This document shows positions 1 to 11,735 of a DNA stretch of 64,000 bases, piece after piece. Below the pieces are notes generated by a model, which saw only the letters and a program-made list of their open reading frames with translations, did no database searches and was not told where the DNA came from. Each line of letters opens with the position of its first letter. Positions within the stretch are counted from its first letter, which is position 1. A program made the translations under genes and the position numbers. This DNA comes from Platycnemis pennipes (taxonomy: Eukaryota > Arthropoda > Insecta > Odonata > Platycnemididae): NCBI GenBank assembly GCA_933228895.1, contig OW121854.1:92866609-92930608 (forward strand). Direction: 5' to 3'.

Positions 1-1107
1 GAAATAATAATGAGCGATTTACTGAGAGCCAAACGATGCTTTAGTCTTTCGTTCAAAAGACCCAGTTTTGAATGTATAAAAAAACGGACACACGTGATAT
101 ATGACAATGAAGCAGTGCAATAATATATGAATCATGATTTCTTAGTATGAGCTGCAGACGCTGAAACAATATATTAGGCTAATGACATTTGAACGGTATG
201 AGAACAGGAGTATTGGAGCACGCAAAAAATATAGTGCGGTACTATAAGAAAGTAAATAACAAAAATTTGATGGAGGATGCAACTCGAGGTAACGGAATAC
301 AGGGGAGGGTGATGCAGGGAGAACTCCTGGTTTGCGTGGAAGAGGACAGGTAAGAGCAGGATTGAGGAAGCATCAAGTTAAGCAGAAGACACGAAGAGGA
401 AGGAGGTGCCATAGGAAGGAAAGGTACTTCCGAAAACCAGTAAAATTGGCAGAACATCGACACAGTGTACTGCTCCGATGGATATGAACGTGAATAAAGC
501 AGCGAGCAATAGCATTCGGCATGTTTGTTTTATGCGAAGAGGGATGAAAGGTACCACAGATTAACTTCACTCAAAATCTACAAGAAAAGAAGGTCGTCTC
601 CACGGTAATTATATACGAGGAGGAAATGCCAACGCCCAAATGAAGGCTTGCTCTACAGGAAACACGCCTGGTGTTATCTGCAAAATGGTGTCAAACATGA
701 AAAAAAAAACCGCAGGGAAGAATGCTTTATCATTTTGGGCGGGCTGAAATACGTGAGCCCAGTGCCTTTAACAGATTACAGGGGGGTCTACACAACATGA
801 ATCTTCACGCCGAGGGGTCATTCAGGAAGATAATCTCTGCATTTCTTTCAGCTTCCTTTCCACGTCAATTGGATCTCAAGAAAAAGTTTCAATTGATGGG
901 AAGACTGAACTGTTGCCTTACAAGCTTACCTACGCGGATGGAAACGACTGAAAGAATACAAGACAATCATCTCAACGTCGTGGAAACCTACGAGTGAATA
1001 TTCGTTGAGGATATTCCGTAAAGTCATTTTAAAAAAATGAGACGACCGATTGATTCCCATTTTCATGGTTACGATTAAAGGAGCAGCAAGTAAACCCGAG
1101 ACGAAAA
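1..1107. other. No recognised gene
   Basis: Mixed purine-rich sequence; 230-420 is faintly like a LINE tail (AGAGGACAGGTAAGAGCAGG) but has no firm motif. The 91-codon plus frame at 722-997 shows no known domain. Confidence 0.5.
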
Positions 1108-1114
1108 GAATATA

Positions 1115-1182
1115 CCAGAGGCGGGAATCGAGCCCGCGACCGTTCGATGTTACCGACCTGAATCCGCGCTGACCCCGTTTTT
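1115..1182 (-). repeat. tRNA-like SINE head
   Basis: On the minus strand GCGGGCTCGATTCCCGC forms a perfect T-arm-like stem around a B box. GATTCAGGTCGGTAAC upstream is only a poor A box. It joins the family 1 SINE tail to tail. Confidence 0.45.
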
Positions 1183-1357
1183 ACGCCTTTTCAGTGGAAA
1201 ACCGGTCCCACTTGAGTGCCTAGTGGAGGGCATTTCAAGTTCAGTAATCCGTCCGTCGGATGGGACGTTAAGTCGTGGTCCCCTTGGCGCCTGTCGTTGA
1301 GAGTAGGCTAATGCCGACGCCGGGTTTCTCTCCACCCTTCCTCCATTTCCTGAAAAT
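1183..1357 (+). repeat. SINE, family 1, plus orientation
   Basis: CACTTGAGTGCC, CCGTCCGTCGGATGGGACG and GCCGACGCCGGGTTTCTCTC are in the family order, ending in CTCCACCCTTCC. The expected head is replaced by a different tRNA-like block on the other strand (1122-1180). Confidence 0.75.
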
Positions 1358-1527
1358 TCCTACCATTACCCAATTACCAACCAATCCTAAATGGCGCAAA
1401 TGACCTCAGCTGTCGGTCGTCTCCCCTGAATAACCAACCAACCGTTTTCACGCTGTCACATAAGAAATTAATTTCTTTTTCCGGGGCGCATTTTCACAAT
1501 TTCCTTCGGGTATTCTTAAAGTTTGCC

Positions 1528-1918
1528 CATCATCATCATCTCGTCACCAATGATAATATTGATTTGTCACAACTCTCCACTTGATTCTTATCTCGGTTAG
1601 CCTCTTCATACTGAAATGATTCTTCTTTTGCATATTTCACTACTTCCTGCATGTATCACACACGAGGGATCCCTTGAAATTCTTCACAATCACCTTCCCC
1701 TCGATGACTGTGGTAATCAGACCATCGTGTCTCAAGATATTTCCGATTAGGTTGTCCCGTCTTCTTTTTAAAGTTTTCGACAACCTTCTCTTACTCTTCT
1801 TAGAACTTCGTTTTTCTCTCTCATTCATCATTCTTTTGTAACACCACATTTTATACACTTCCATGCTTAACTTTTCTGCTGCTGTTACCATCCATGCCTC
1901 TCTGCCCTTGAGGAGCAA
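1528..1918 (-). mobile_element. LINE 3' end, group A, decayed
   Basis: The minus-strand frame 1640-1918 has M-E-V-Y-K-M-W-C-Y-K-R-M, then RRRDNLIGNILRHDG and V-I-E-G-K-V, the C-terminal tail found after the reverse transcriptase of many insect non-LTR elements. The element ends on the low-coordinate side in ATGATGATGATG (minus strand), a short tandem 3' tail shared with other group A copies. Confidence 0.7.
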
Positions 1919-1924
1919 GCTTTA

Positions 1925-4510
1925 GATGTACGTGATAATGAACGTGTTCGCAAGAACACATTCATTACGACGTCGTTTGTGAACGAAGTTCACGAAATGT
2001 CTGGACGAATATGTTTCGATTTCCGAAACTATGTTCAAGCTGTTTAGGAAATATCTACTCTACACCCCGTTCTAGACCACCGATGTCAACTACAGAGCGC
2101 GTATGTCAGTGAGTATGTCGGCAAACTAATGTCGCAAATATTTTTCACCATTAACAGTTGTGAAACCAATTTGCTCGCTAGTAAACATTGGGTAATCGCT
2201 CGCGCGTCTCTCCGCAGCCGTAAGACATCTGTATGTATTTACGGTGCGTTCATTAGCGACTGCTGACCGGCAGACTAGGCCAAAGAGCTGTAACAAGTCC
2301 TATGCAGATCTGAGCGTGATAGCTAACGAACGTACGTGTTTGCTACTCCGAGCGAGATGCAGATGTTTCTAAAATTTTTTTGTGAATAACAGTTGGCTGA
2401 AACCCCTTAATAGAGATACTGCTCACATGCGTGTCTGTATTCACACAGGCTTGCAGACGTGGATGAAGACTTAAATAATAAAATAATATATACAATTCAA
2501 ACTTTTATTTTCAACACTCCAAGGTGAAAACAGTCCAAGTCAACGCCACGCAGTTTTATGAATGACTGAAAAAATGAAAACTGCAAATCTGAGGTTAAAA
2601 ACAGGGAGAAGTCCTTCATTAACCCATTGAATGAACAACAATGCAGACGTTGAATACTTCTAATGAATACTTCAGAATTTAATGGATAGTTATTTTAAAG
2701 TACATTAATGTGAGGAGTTGGAGAAAAGGTAAAACGACTACGAAAATAAATAATGGAAATTCAGAAAATACAAGCCAAAAATATTTTTTAATTGTTTTCT
2801 TTTTTTTGGAATGAAGAGCAATTAAAAGAGAAACAACAATATTTTACTCGAATTTTTAGCACGTGTACAATCAGCTGATTTTATTACGCAACTTTGAACA
2901 TGCTAAATATCAATGACTGTGGCTACCAAGCATAACTTTTAGTTAGTTAACTTAGTCGACATTTTGGACATTTATAATTACCAAGAATTGTGGTGCAACC
3001 GCTGCGAAAAACGTTTTTTATCGTTATCACCATAATCTGTTATTGCTGTAGCATATACTTATTATCTCGATACAAAAGAGGAATGGAAATTGGTTCTGAT
3101 ACCGTATAAATTAGGGTTTAGAACACTAACTATTGCAGGCGCATTTACACTTGACGAACCTCATAATCAGAAAAACCACAATATGATCGACTCTAAATGG
3201 AGCCCTATCATTTCAGAGTAGAATATTAGTTTATTGAAAAAATCGCGTTTTATTAATTCATTTGTACGCTAATGGTTTCATTCACGGTTTAATTAGTTGG
3301 GAAGTCAATGATGCTGACCTAACTTTCGACAAGAGCACTTCATGTGCATACGTTCGAACAGCACGTAAATACAAAATAAAAAAGTAAAGGATTGAACATT
3401 AAGTCAGATCATCTCAGCCCTCAAAGGAAACAGATCTTCGGAAGGAAATGTAAGTCCAAGGACAGTCTACGTATCTATCAGTAGGTATTTAAGGGGGACC
3501 TAGGTCAATGGATGAGGCAGGGATGCCAACAAAATCAGTGGGTGGAAACTCATTAACGTAAGTGGTGAATTTCCGAGGGGAAGGGATCCAAATTATAGAT
3601 TTTTTTCAAGAAACTCAAATCGGCTACCACTTCAACTCGGGGGCATAATTACTGTTTCACCATTTAGCTGCAGATAAAGGGAGAGTAAGACGTTAAAAAT
3701 GGACAGGCTATTTGGTGAAGAGTTAGAGTGACGTAAAATACCACTGAGGATTTCGATTTGCACACTTTATATACGTGTACTTAGAGATATTTAGCGAATA
3801 CCGGCAACAATTAGCAGATGTATAGCGGAAAACGGTATCACCAAGCCAAATAAGGCTGAATAAAAACAAATAATTGAAGTCTAACGAACTATTTTTCATC
3901 ATTTAGTGCCTTGTTGCGTTATGATGTCGTACGCTAAAGGTAAACACACACCTAAAAGAAATGTATTTACTGGAAAATTTAGATAGGCAAATAAATATGA
4001 ATATTGTACCGAAACTAGGATCATTTCGATGTTTTCAGATAAATAATAGATAGTGAAATAAATATCAAAGATCATTCACCTACAAAACTGGAATTATTTC
4101 AGTTGTGGAAACTTATTTTTCACATAAGACTTTAGCTCCGGAATAAACTCTCAGGGTCGAAGAAATTTTTACTGTAAAACGTGAGGCAGAGATGCTAACT
4201 CTATTGCAAGGGGTAAAAAGACGTAAGTAAACTACATCTACTACATCCCTATGTTTTGAAATTGTTGTCATAAAGTGTTTTTTCATTGATGCGAAACACT
4301 AACTAGAATGATACGTATTTTCTCATAATTCCCCGGAATTTATGTTTAAATTCACATTCAAAGTGCGCGGAAATATTAAATCCTGAACCTACGCATACGC
4401 AGCACAATGGATAATTCTCAAAGAATATTTGAAGAACGGATTTCTCAGAAGGAATTAAATGGAAGTTCTATTGCTTGAGCAATTGCCACGTGTTTTCCCT
4501 TCATTGTTGA
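1925..4510. other. Featureless AT-rich stretch
   Basis: No long frame, repeat end, tRNA-like block or hairpin was recognised on either strand. Confidence 0.5.
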
Positions 4511-4519
4511 AAGTCGATC

Positions 4520-5365
4520 CCTAATCACACGAATGCAGATGGAATATACGCCTGAAAACTTGCAGGCAGTAAAACAGAAATGTGTGTTTGGCATTGACAC
4601 CGAAAACGGCAATTCCCCCCGGGAAATATTTGGCAGAGATCGCGGAAAACACGTTTCTAGCGGCAACTCGCCTCCCCAGTTTTACGAGAATCGGGAGTCT
4701 TTTGACTGGCTGACGCCCAAATTTCGGGAGCTTGATACGGCGCACGGCGTTTCGTTGATGGGCTGCTATGCTTTCATTTCACAACGCCAGAGGGAATACA
4801 TCGCGAAGCGGACGACGTGCCCGCTATACATTTGATGTTGAGTAGGAGGCGAGAACGTCTCGTAAGAAGAATAGTGGACCCGAGTGGCAATGAAAGCTGG
4901 CCGAATCTTGCGCAAACTCTGCAGAATAAGACCCCATCCTTCGACGCTATAAGACGACGTACATACAATGCAGATGTCGTAACTTGGCACGGGAAAAAAG
5001 TGACCGAACAACGACTCTTCATGTGAGCCACATTCCAGAACAAATGGGGGAGCACGAGAGTTATTTTTATAACATTTGCCAGCCAAACATCGAAACCACG
5101 CGGTAAGCTTCAATATAACCATGGTGAAATTACGGTCCATTCATTAAAGCAATGCTATGGTGACGCATACACGATGCAAGTGATTTAGAAACGCGGCGGC
5201 ACATTGCTGGTGCATGTGGCAACACGATGACGGTCCCCTTGTTGGCTCCTTTTACTCTTTGTAGTTTTTTAATTTTTTTTCTGACTTCAGCCTTGGAGCG
5301 AGATACCGCGAAGAAAGTTTGAAGCCGCATTGAATTATCCCACGGTCGAACAACAAAGCCCAAAA
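4520..5365. other. GC-richer patch with overlapping short ORFs, unidentified
   Basis: Frames of 60-124 codons overlap on both strands (for example 4533-4835 plus and 4766-5140 minus). None has a motif I recognise and no clean splice pair stands out. It could be an old exon, a regulatory block or an unknown repeat. Confidence 0.3.
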
Positions 5366-6074
5366 CAAAAATAAGCGCGCATTAGGACAATGACGAAAGT
5401 GTGGAACTCAAAGGCGAACTCATTTCAAGAATTAGGTCAACGCCAAATTAATGAGCGTCCAAATATAAACGTGGGAACAAATTTATTTGGCTATTTCTCT
5501 CGGTCGTTCCAGGACATAGACTGAGCATGTTGTGTTATCGAGTAACTGCCATTCTTTAAAAAAACTAAACATGGATACAGCTCTTCACCAAAGAAGTAAC
5601 ATCTCATTCGCATTATTATTTTAGGTTAAAGGAATTCCTTTGCGCCCGCTTTCACATACAGATTGAATCACCTGAGAGCGATACTTCGTTACCCACGCTA
5701 TCGTTGCAGGGGATCACAAAAAAACTACCCATGCATTCATAAGCCGTAAGCCGACTTTATATTAAAATGCGAATTTTAGTCGAGGTTTGTTCGTTGAGCA
5801 TCGAAGACGGCGACAAAGAAACAGTCATGATCACGAGTCATTCATTTTACGATTGGTTTTATGCAGATCTACCCTGGTCTTCTATCGGAAAACTTCTTCA
5901 TATTAACATGATTCTCCACTTTTAAATCCTTAACTAACGATTCCATGAAACTTTGAAGATATAGGTTTTTTCATTCAATTTAAATAATCTTAATGAAATC
6001 GCTGAATTTATATGGACAAGGTAGTGAAATATAAATGCATATATTTTGATAGCGAATTTTACCTATATTTGATA

Positions 6075-6160
6075 GTCCTCCTTTACCATTTTCCCGTTCA
6101 TTTTATCCTAAACGACTCTCTCTATCACCGTGTCTCAAGATATGGTTAAAAAGAGTAAGT
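6075..6160 (-). mobile_element. Short LINE group A fragment
   Basis: The plus strand reads CCATTTTCCCGTTCATTTT then CGTGTCTCAAGATATGG, the same blocks as in the longer group A copies. Both ends are lost. Confidence 0.45.
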
Positions 6161-7014
6161 AGATGATTCTCCCTATTGCTATTAGGTACAAGATAGTGCC
6201 TTCGCAATCCACCCTACCCGAAAAAAATCAAGGTACGAATTTCGTCTTTCTATCGGAGAGCGAGAAAATGAAGGTTTCCGATGACATTATAATTGGAAAT
6301 GAAATCTCCTTATCCTCAGAGAGATCTCTCGGCATAACGTGTGAGGGAAAACGAAGAGCACGTGAGTAGGGGTTAAGAGCGCTTGCAGATTTTTGAGCAG
6401 TGAAATAGATGTACCAAACCCATTCTCGAGGGTGTTAGGAACAAATGCGTGTTCCGTCATGCGCAAATACATCTCCTGGCCGCGAGTAGCACTAGCGACC
6501 GGGTATGAGAGCCGAGAGAGCGACAAAAAAGTATTAGGCCCATTTCCAAATTCACTCTGCGTGGTCGAGAGTTCAGCGACCGAGCACCAGAGTGAATTCG
6601 CATCAGTCTTTGTGGAGGATTTTTTTTTGTAACCCGGAAAGCCCGAGAAGAGGTTAACCTATATAAATGTCTCTGGAAATAAACCAAATTTACAAACATG
6701 TGCACGTGAAAACGTGTATGATGCTAAAAAACACGATATAATCAACAGCATATCGTGAATTATTCACAAAATAAAATATAGAGACAGAAAATTAATTCAG
6801 CATTCAATATTGAATCAAAAATTAATTCAATCCAACAGCGTGATTGTCTGTCATTTCATCTGGTCGCATTGTGAGTGCAGAATGAGGCCTAATTTACTAT
6901 ACGGCATATTTTCTACGAAAAATGAATCGAATTTAAACAGAATGACCGCAAAGCAATTGTACGAATAATTTTCTGTTTATTCAAATTTACATTTAGATCT
7001 ATCGTCCAATCGCA

Positions 7015-7088
7015 CAATGGATGGCCAGTAAAATCTGAATACCTTGTAAATTAATGGATTGTCAGTAAAATCAGAATACCTTGCAAAT
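7015..7088 (+). repeat. Tandem duplication, unit about 38 bp
   Basis: GGCCAGTAAAATCTGAATAC and TGTCAGTAAAATCAGAATAC are each followed by CTTG(T/C)AAAT. Confidence 0.8.
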
Positions 7089-8571
7089 GAACTGGCGGCG
7101 GCTCACGGAAGGCACCAGACTATTCAAGCCAAAGATGGTTATTTTAACGGGGAACATGTTTAACGTGATATTTGATGACGAGAAAGCTCAATCCAACGGC
7201 ACAAAAATTTTACATTTCCATCTCGAAAACAATTTCGATAAGTGGCTTTTTAAAATAATTTTGCAATGACTTTTGGTACGGTGGGATAGCACTTCAATTT
7301 TACGAGTGGCTACTTTGGAATCGTAAGACCAATTGCGTGTATTTGAAGTTGCGAATTGTTACATGGTTAACAGCGTGCACAAAGAAGCCTAAATATCGAA
7401 GACAGTGTCATAAAATTTACATCAATGCGTAAAAAATTAATTCAACCACGCCACTAATGCCTATAATCGTGTAACATTTACCTCGTATAATCAGCTACAA
7501 AAGTTGTTTAAGAAATGGAACGCATTGGCAGGTGGTCTAGCTTCTAGATGTGCTCAAGGGTTAGCTTCAAAGTGACAGGTACATTTGTTTTGCTCCTGTT
7601 GTTTTAAACGACGAGAGAATACGTATGGAGAAGTTCATTGTAGTCAAAGGATGATAATGCCAAGAAATGTTGGGAATATTAAATCAGTGGTTTAATTTTC
7701 TTTCATCACAATGAGATATAGGAGACATTATTAGACGGATGGAGGACTATGAATCCGACTAATTGACCTAACAAAAGTTCGGGGGTGAAAAAAGGATAAA
7801 GGATTTTTTTCAGCTTCTTTTTTGCAAATTGGCTCACGGAAGTTTGCAAGATGACCAAGCTGGTGGGAGTTCATAAGAATTTAGGAGTAGGATGGAGAGA
7901 TAGATGGCAAAATGAATACCTATCTGTGAAATAGTACGAGCTGTGAATGAGGCTCAGGGAATTACGCAATCAAGGGAGGGAAGCGGGAATAAGGCAAGGT
8001 TTGACCTCCAAGTAACTAAACTCCCATTAACTGTTTTTTTAATGCATATTTGGTCGGGAAATGTTTTGAGGATATAGCACAGAGGGAGGTGTAATAAAAA
8101 AAGATGGCCTATTTGATATGAATTATTATTTGAATTGAAATTTACTACCAAACCATATAATAGCAATTATAGTAAGTAAGAGTAATTAGTAAGAGAAAAA
8201 GCGAAATTCGAATACCATGTGTTTCTTTAAATATTACTAGGGAACCCTGTACACCTAGGTAGAGAGAACGAAAGAAAATTGATGACATGATCCATGCACC
8301 TTGAGGCCAGAGTTACTTCTTTGGAGAATCGCAGAAAATATTTTTGATGCGACAACATTTTCAGATGAATTACAGTGATAGATTAAATAGTCCCAACATA
8401 GAGAAGGGAAGCAATAGAGGCGACAACGACTAAAGATCAATTTAAAAATGTATAAAATTAAAAGGATGGAACGTAAGCTAGATTAACTCTGGTATAAGTA
8501 TATTAACAACATTTTTAGGGTTCGAAGATGAGGGCAAGCAGAATGATGGAAAAATGAGCCAAATATGAGAA

Positions 8572-8660
8572 GCGTTGGTAGTTGGGTCGGTAACGCGCCG
8601 GCTGAAAGCCCTAGGGTCTCTGGTTCGCATCCCGTTCCGGGCTTGGGTGTTATGCTTGTT
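8572..8660 (+). repeat. tRNA-like SINE head
   Basis: B box GGTTCGCATCC at 8622-8632 with TAGTTGGGTCGGTAACGCGC upstream in the A-box position. No cloverleaf closes fully. Confidence 0.5.
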
Positions 8661-8993
8661 TTTGGATTTGATTAAGCTAAGAATTAAGTTGGGTTAGACG
8701 GTGCAATTAGCATTTGGTACCTAAGGAACTTTAGGATTTGTAACACCTTAAAAACAGACTCTTCTATCACAACTACGAGACCTGTTAACCTGTATGGGGA
8801 AGATAATGACAATAGTGATATTGGCAGAAATTCGAAGGAGACTGGAAAATTGGAAGATGCAAACAAGATGCCGTCGGAGGATATAACAAGTGAGACAATA
8901 TTTATTTTAGAACCAGAGGAAGCCAAAGGTCTCCTGAGGATGTTATAATAATGCATCAGGGGAAATGTAGACATAATTAGTGGCCCAAGAAGA

Positions 8994-9437
8994 TCATCAT
9001 TGGTCAACAATCCTAGGATTGGTTTGACGCAGCCCGCACCTCGATTCTTCTATCGGCCAACCTCTTCAAATTGACGTAGTTCCTCTCTTTTACATCATTC
9101 ACAACTTGCTCCATATACCTCATACGAGGCCTGCCTTTTCCATTCTTCCCGTTCACTTTTCCCTCGACGATTGTCTCCACCAGGCCATCGTGTCTTAAGA
9201 TCTGGCCTATTAAGTTCTTCTTTTTAAGGTTTTCAGTAGACATCTCTTTTCTCCCACTCTTCTTAGGACTTCTTCGTTTGTCACTCGATCGATCCATTTT
9301 ATCTTCCCAAGAAGATAATGGAAAGTAAATATGAAGATTAAAGTAAACGAAAAATAATATTTTAAATATTTGTCGAAGTATTTCAGAAGTTGTGAAGGAC
9401 AGAAATCTTCAACCTTGTAACTATTTCCAAGCAGCAA
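8994..9437 (-). mobile_element. LINE 3' end, group A, with longest preserved tail
   Basis: Two minus-strand frames joined by a frameshift near 9270 give W-I-D-R-V-T-N-E-E-V-L-R-R-V-G, then LIGQILRHDGLVETIVEGKV, GKGRPRMRYMEQV and L-A-D-R-R. This is the region downstream of the reverse transcriptase in a non-LTR retrotransposon. The 3' end reads AACAATCCTAGGATTGG (plus strand) followed by an ATGATG tail on the minus strand. The sequence 5' of 9437 is absent, the usual 5' truncation. Confidence 0.8.
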
Positions 9438-9439
9438 TT

Positions 9440-10336
9440 CTATTTATGTATTTTTTTAATCTCGGTTAAAGGCGATTTAATGCAGGAGATGTCACCTTTT
9501 CTCCCAATTTCATTATTCAAGTACCGAATCACCTACTAATGAAACCATTAATGAGCGAAACTTACTACATAATCCTTTCCAACCATTTATAATCTAAGAT
9601 GAAAAAACCCATACCTCTACTCAGGACTTTTACTTCCTAAATTTATCCAGTCTAGCAAAAATAGAGTATAAAATATGTATATGCTCTTTACTCGGGAATC
9701 GAATTTAATAGTTTACTTCTTGGGTAGCATTTCGTTTATAGTCACGCCTCCCACCCGTTGAGCGGCGGCTACCTACCCGAGTAACACATTTGGATGGCAC
9801 GAAACGGCAGTCCGAGTCTGATTCATGAATGTTTTCCATACTCCGCCACGTATTTTGGCACCGAGTCGGTATCGGGAAAGTGAAATTCCACCATCGCGGA
9901 TGGGGGCGGCTCCGAACGAGTTATGATGGGGACGGAAGGACAGTAAGAGCTCATCGGCCAGTCAGCGCCAGGAAGCCAACGGCAGTGTCTTAGGGGACAG
10001 AAAAGAGGTTGGACGAGTTGACGAAAAAAAACAACGTCGACAAAGAGGCTGAATTCCCAAGGGAAGATCAAACAAAGAACTCGATCTGCTGGTCAGGAGA
10101 AGAGAAAGGAACTCGATTTCTTCTTCCTCATTCTGTCTTCTCGGTGGTTATTGTGGGAATCAGTCGAGGGCTGAGGTCGTTTGCTCCTTCAAGGGTGGGT
10201 GAGCAATTAAGCTAGGAGAAAAATCGAAAATTAAAAGAGTGGCGTGGAAAAGAACCAAGCGGTGGCATTGTCAACTCCGGAATGTAGCCGCTAAATGGGC
10301 AGAAAGCGTGATTAAAAGCAAAATTAATACCACTCT
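9440..10336. other. Unidentified; GC-richer block at 9740-10020
   Basis: The block has CpGs and opposing short frames but no recognised domain; the rest is AT-rich. Confidence 0.35.
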
Positions 10337-10880
10337 AGGAAAGAATGGGGTCGTTTACCATTTTTTTAAATTGCCGAATCTGAAAGAGTTTATAAAATAA
10401 AAAGACTAGTATTTTTCCGTTTTTCGATCCGTCAATTAGTTCTCGAGTTATAAGCGGCGAATAACTGATGTTTTTAACCCTTTCGGGAAAGTGGGCGTGG
10501 TGCAACCTCATACGTCATCGACTTCGTCCAATCACAACTGAGCCCGCGAAGCTACTTCGCCTTATCGCAATGGGGGACACACAGCTGACTCTGACAATAG
10601 GAGCAGTTGCGACAGCATCTGTGCTGGCAGACCTTCCGAGAACCCCCTTCCACTCCCTTCCCTTACTCTAAAAGCAGTCAAGGACGGGAGGAAAATGACG
10701 TCAATGGTATCAAAGCAGCTTCTTCGGTGGGCGTCACCATTTGCTTATTTTAATTTTTGATTTATGAGTGAATGGTTGTGGTTAGAAGATTAATTGTTTC
10801 ACTAAAATTCTTTTTTCGTTTCCATCCAACGATTTTGTGTACAAATTGCGATTTCGGTCCGAGTAAACATCCCCATTAGC
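10337..10880 (+). repeat. Dispersed 545-bp repeat, copy A
   Basis: Matches 61173-61718 in reverse complement over almost the whole length, from ATGGGGTCGTTTACCA to CCGAGTAAAC. It carries CCAATCACAACTGAGC, a CRE-like TGACGTCA, AAGTGGGCGTGG and a GC-rich middle, unusual for MITE DNA here. No inverted ends or target duplications were recognised. Confidence 0.85.
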
Positions 10881-10917
10881 TTCGAGTTGGTTATTTGGGG
10901 GAGTCGACCTACAGACA

Positions 10918-11200
10918 ATATCGTTTGCGCCATTTAAGATACGTGGGTAGGAATTTCTCAGGGAACGGAGGATTGGCGGAGAGAAACCTGGCGTCGGCAT
11001 TAGCGAAATGCGCCAAGAGGAAGACGGTTTAACGTCCCATCTGACGGACGGAGTACTGTACTCGAAGCGCTCTCCACATAACACTCAAAGTTGGGATCTA
11101 CATTCCAATGAAAAATCCAGCACTGTAGAAATTCGAACCCGGACCCTCTGGATGGGAAGTTATCACTCTAGCCACCACACCAACCCGATCCCCAATTGGC
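10918..11200 (-). repeat. SINE, family 1 (best full-length copy)
   Basis: On the minus strand the copy starts with a tRNA-like head holding a B box (GGGTTCGAATT at about 11131-11141) preceded by GGTGTGGTGGCTAGAGTGA. It continues with TTTTTCATTGGAATG, a CGTCCGTC-GATGGGACGTT core and a pyrimidine-rich GTTTCTCTCCGCCAATCC tail. The same order occurs in the other family 1 copies, defining a Pol III-type tRNA-derived SINE. Confidence 0.8.
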
Positions 11201-11464
11201 TTCGATTCTCGAATAAAAAGTTAACTTTTTCATGCTTTCGGCATAACTGTAGGGCTTACGATAGGAAATGCCAACGCTCGGGTGTAGGTTTTATCACTTA
11301 GGAGCGGAGTTGACGGAAAAGGGGTTATCTCATGAGTTTTGCACACCGAATCGTTGGCTTCTTAGTCGGCAAATGCTTCAATTAAAAAATTGTCACCGAA
11401 ATTAGCCAACTTGTTCTCCTGTTAACTTGTTTTCGGAAGGCAATCACATGTCGTTTGCATCCTT

Positions 11465-11735
11465 AATGATAGGATGGGAACTGGGCACGGGAAGGAATTT
11501 TCCAGGGAACACAGGAAGGGTGGAGCGGAACCCGGGGTCGGCATTAACCTGCAGTCAATGAAAGGCACCCATAGCGTCCCATCCGACGGACAGAGTACTG
11601 CTCTTGAAGTGTTCCCCATACAAAACTCAAATAGGGACTGGTATGCGTGGTAACTCTCTGCAACTAACGAAGTTAGAACCTAGGCCCTCGGAATGGAAAC
11701 CAAGTACCCTAACCACACATGATACCTTGACTCTC
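11465..11735 (-). repeat. SINE, family 1
   Basis: Core CGTCCCATCCGACGGACAG and head blocks are present; the B box is eroded (GGTTCTAAC in head orientation). It lies 265 bp from the previous copy, same orientation. Confidence 0.75.

Larger units (their letters stand above)
5366..8570. other. AT-rich stretch, only small repeats
   Basis: Apart from the LINE fragment at 6075 and the tandem duplication at 7015 nothing was recognised. Frames at 6163-6705 overlap on both strands without motifs. Confidence 0.45.

Noticed and set aside
4533..5140. Overlapping 100- and 124-codon frames on opposite strands
   Set aside because: Neither strand shows a known motif; equal openness on both strands argues for composition rather than coding.
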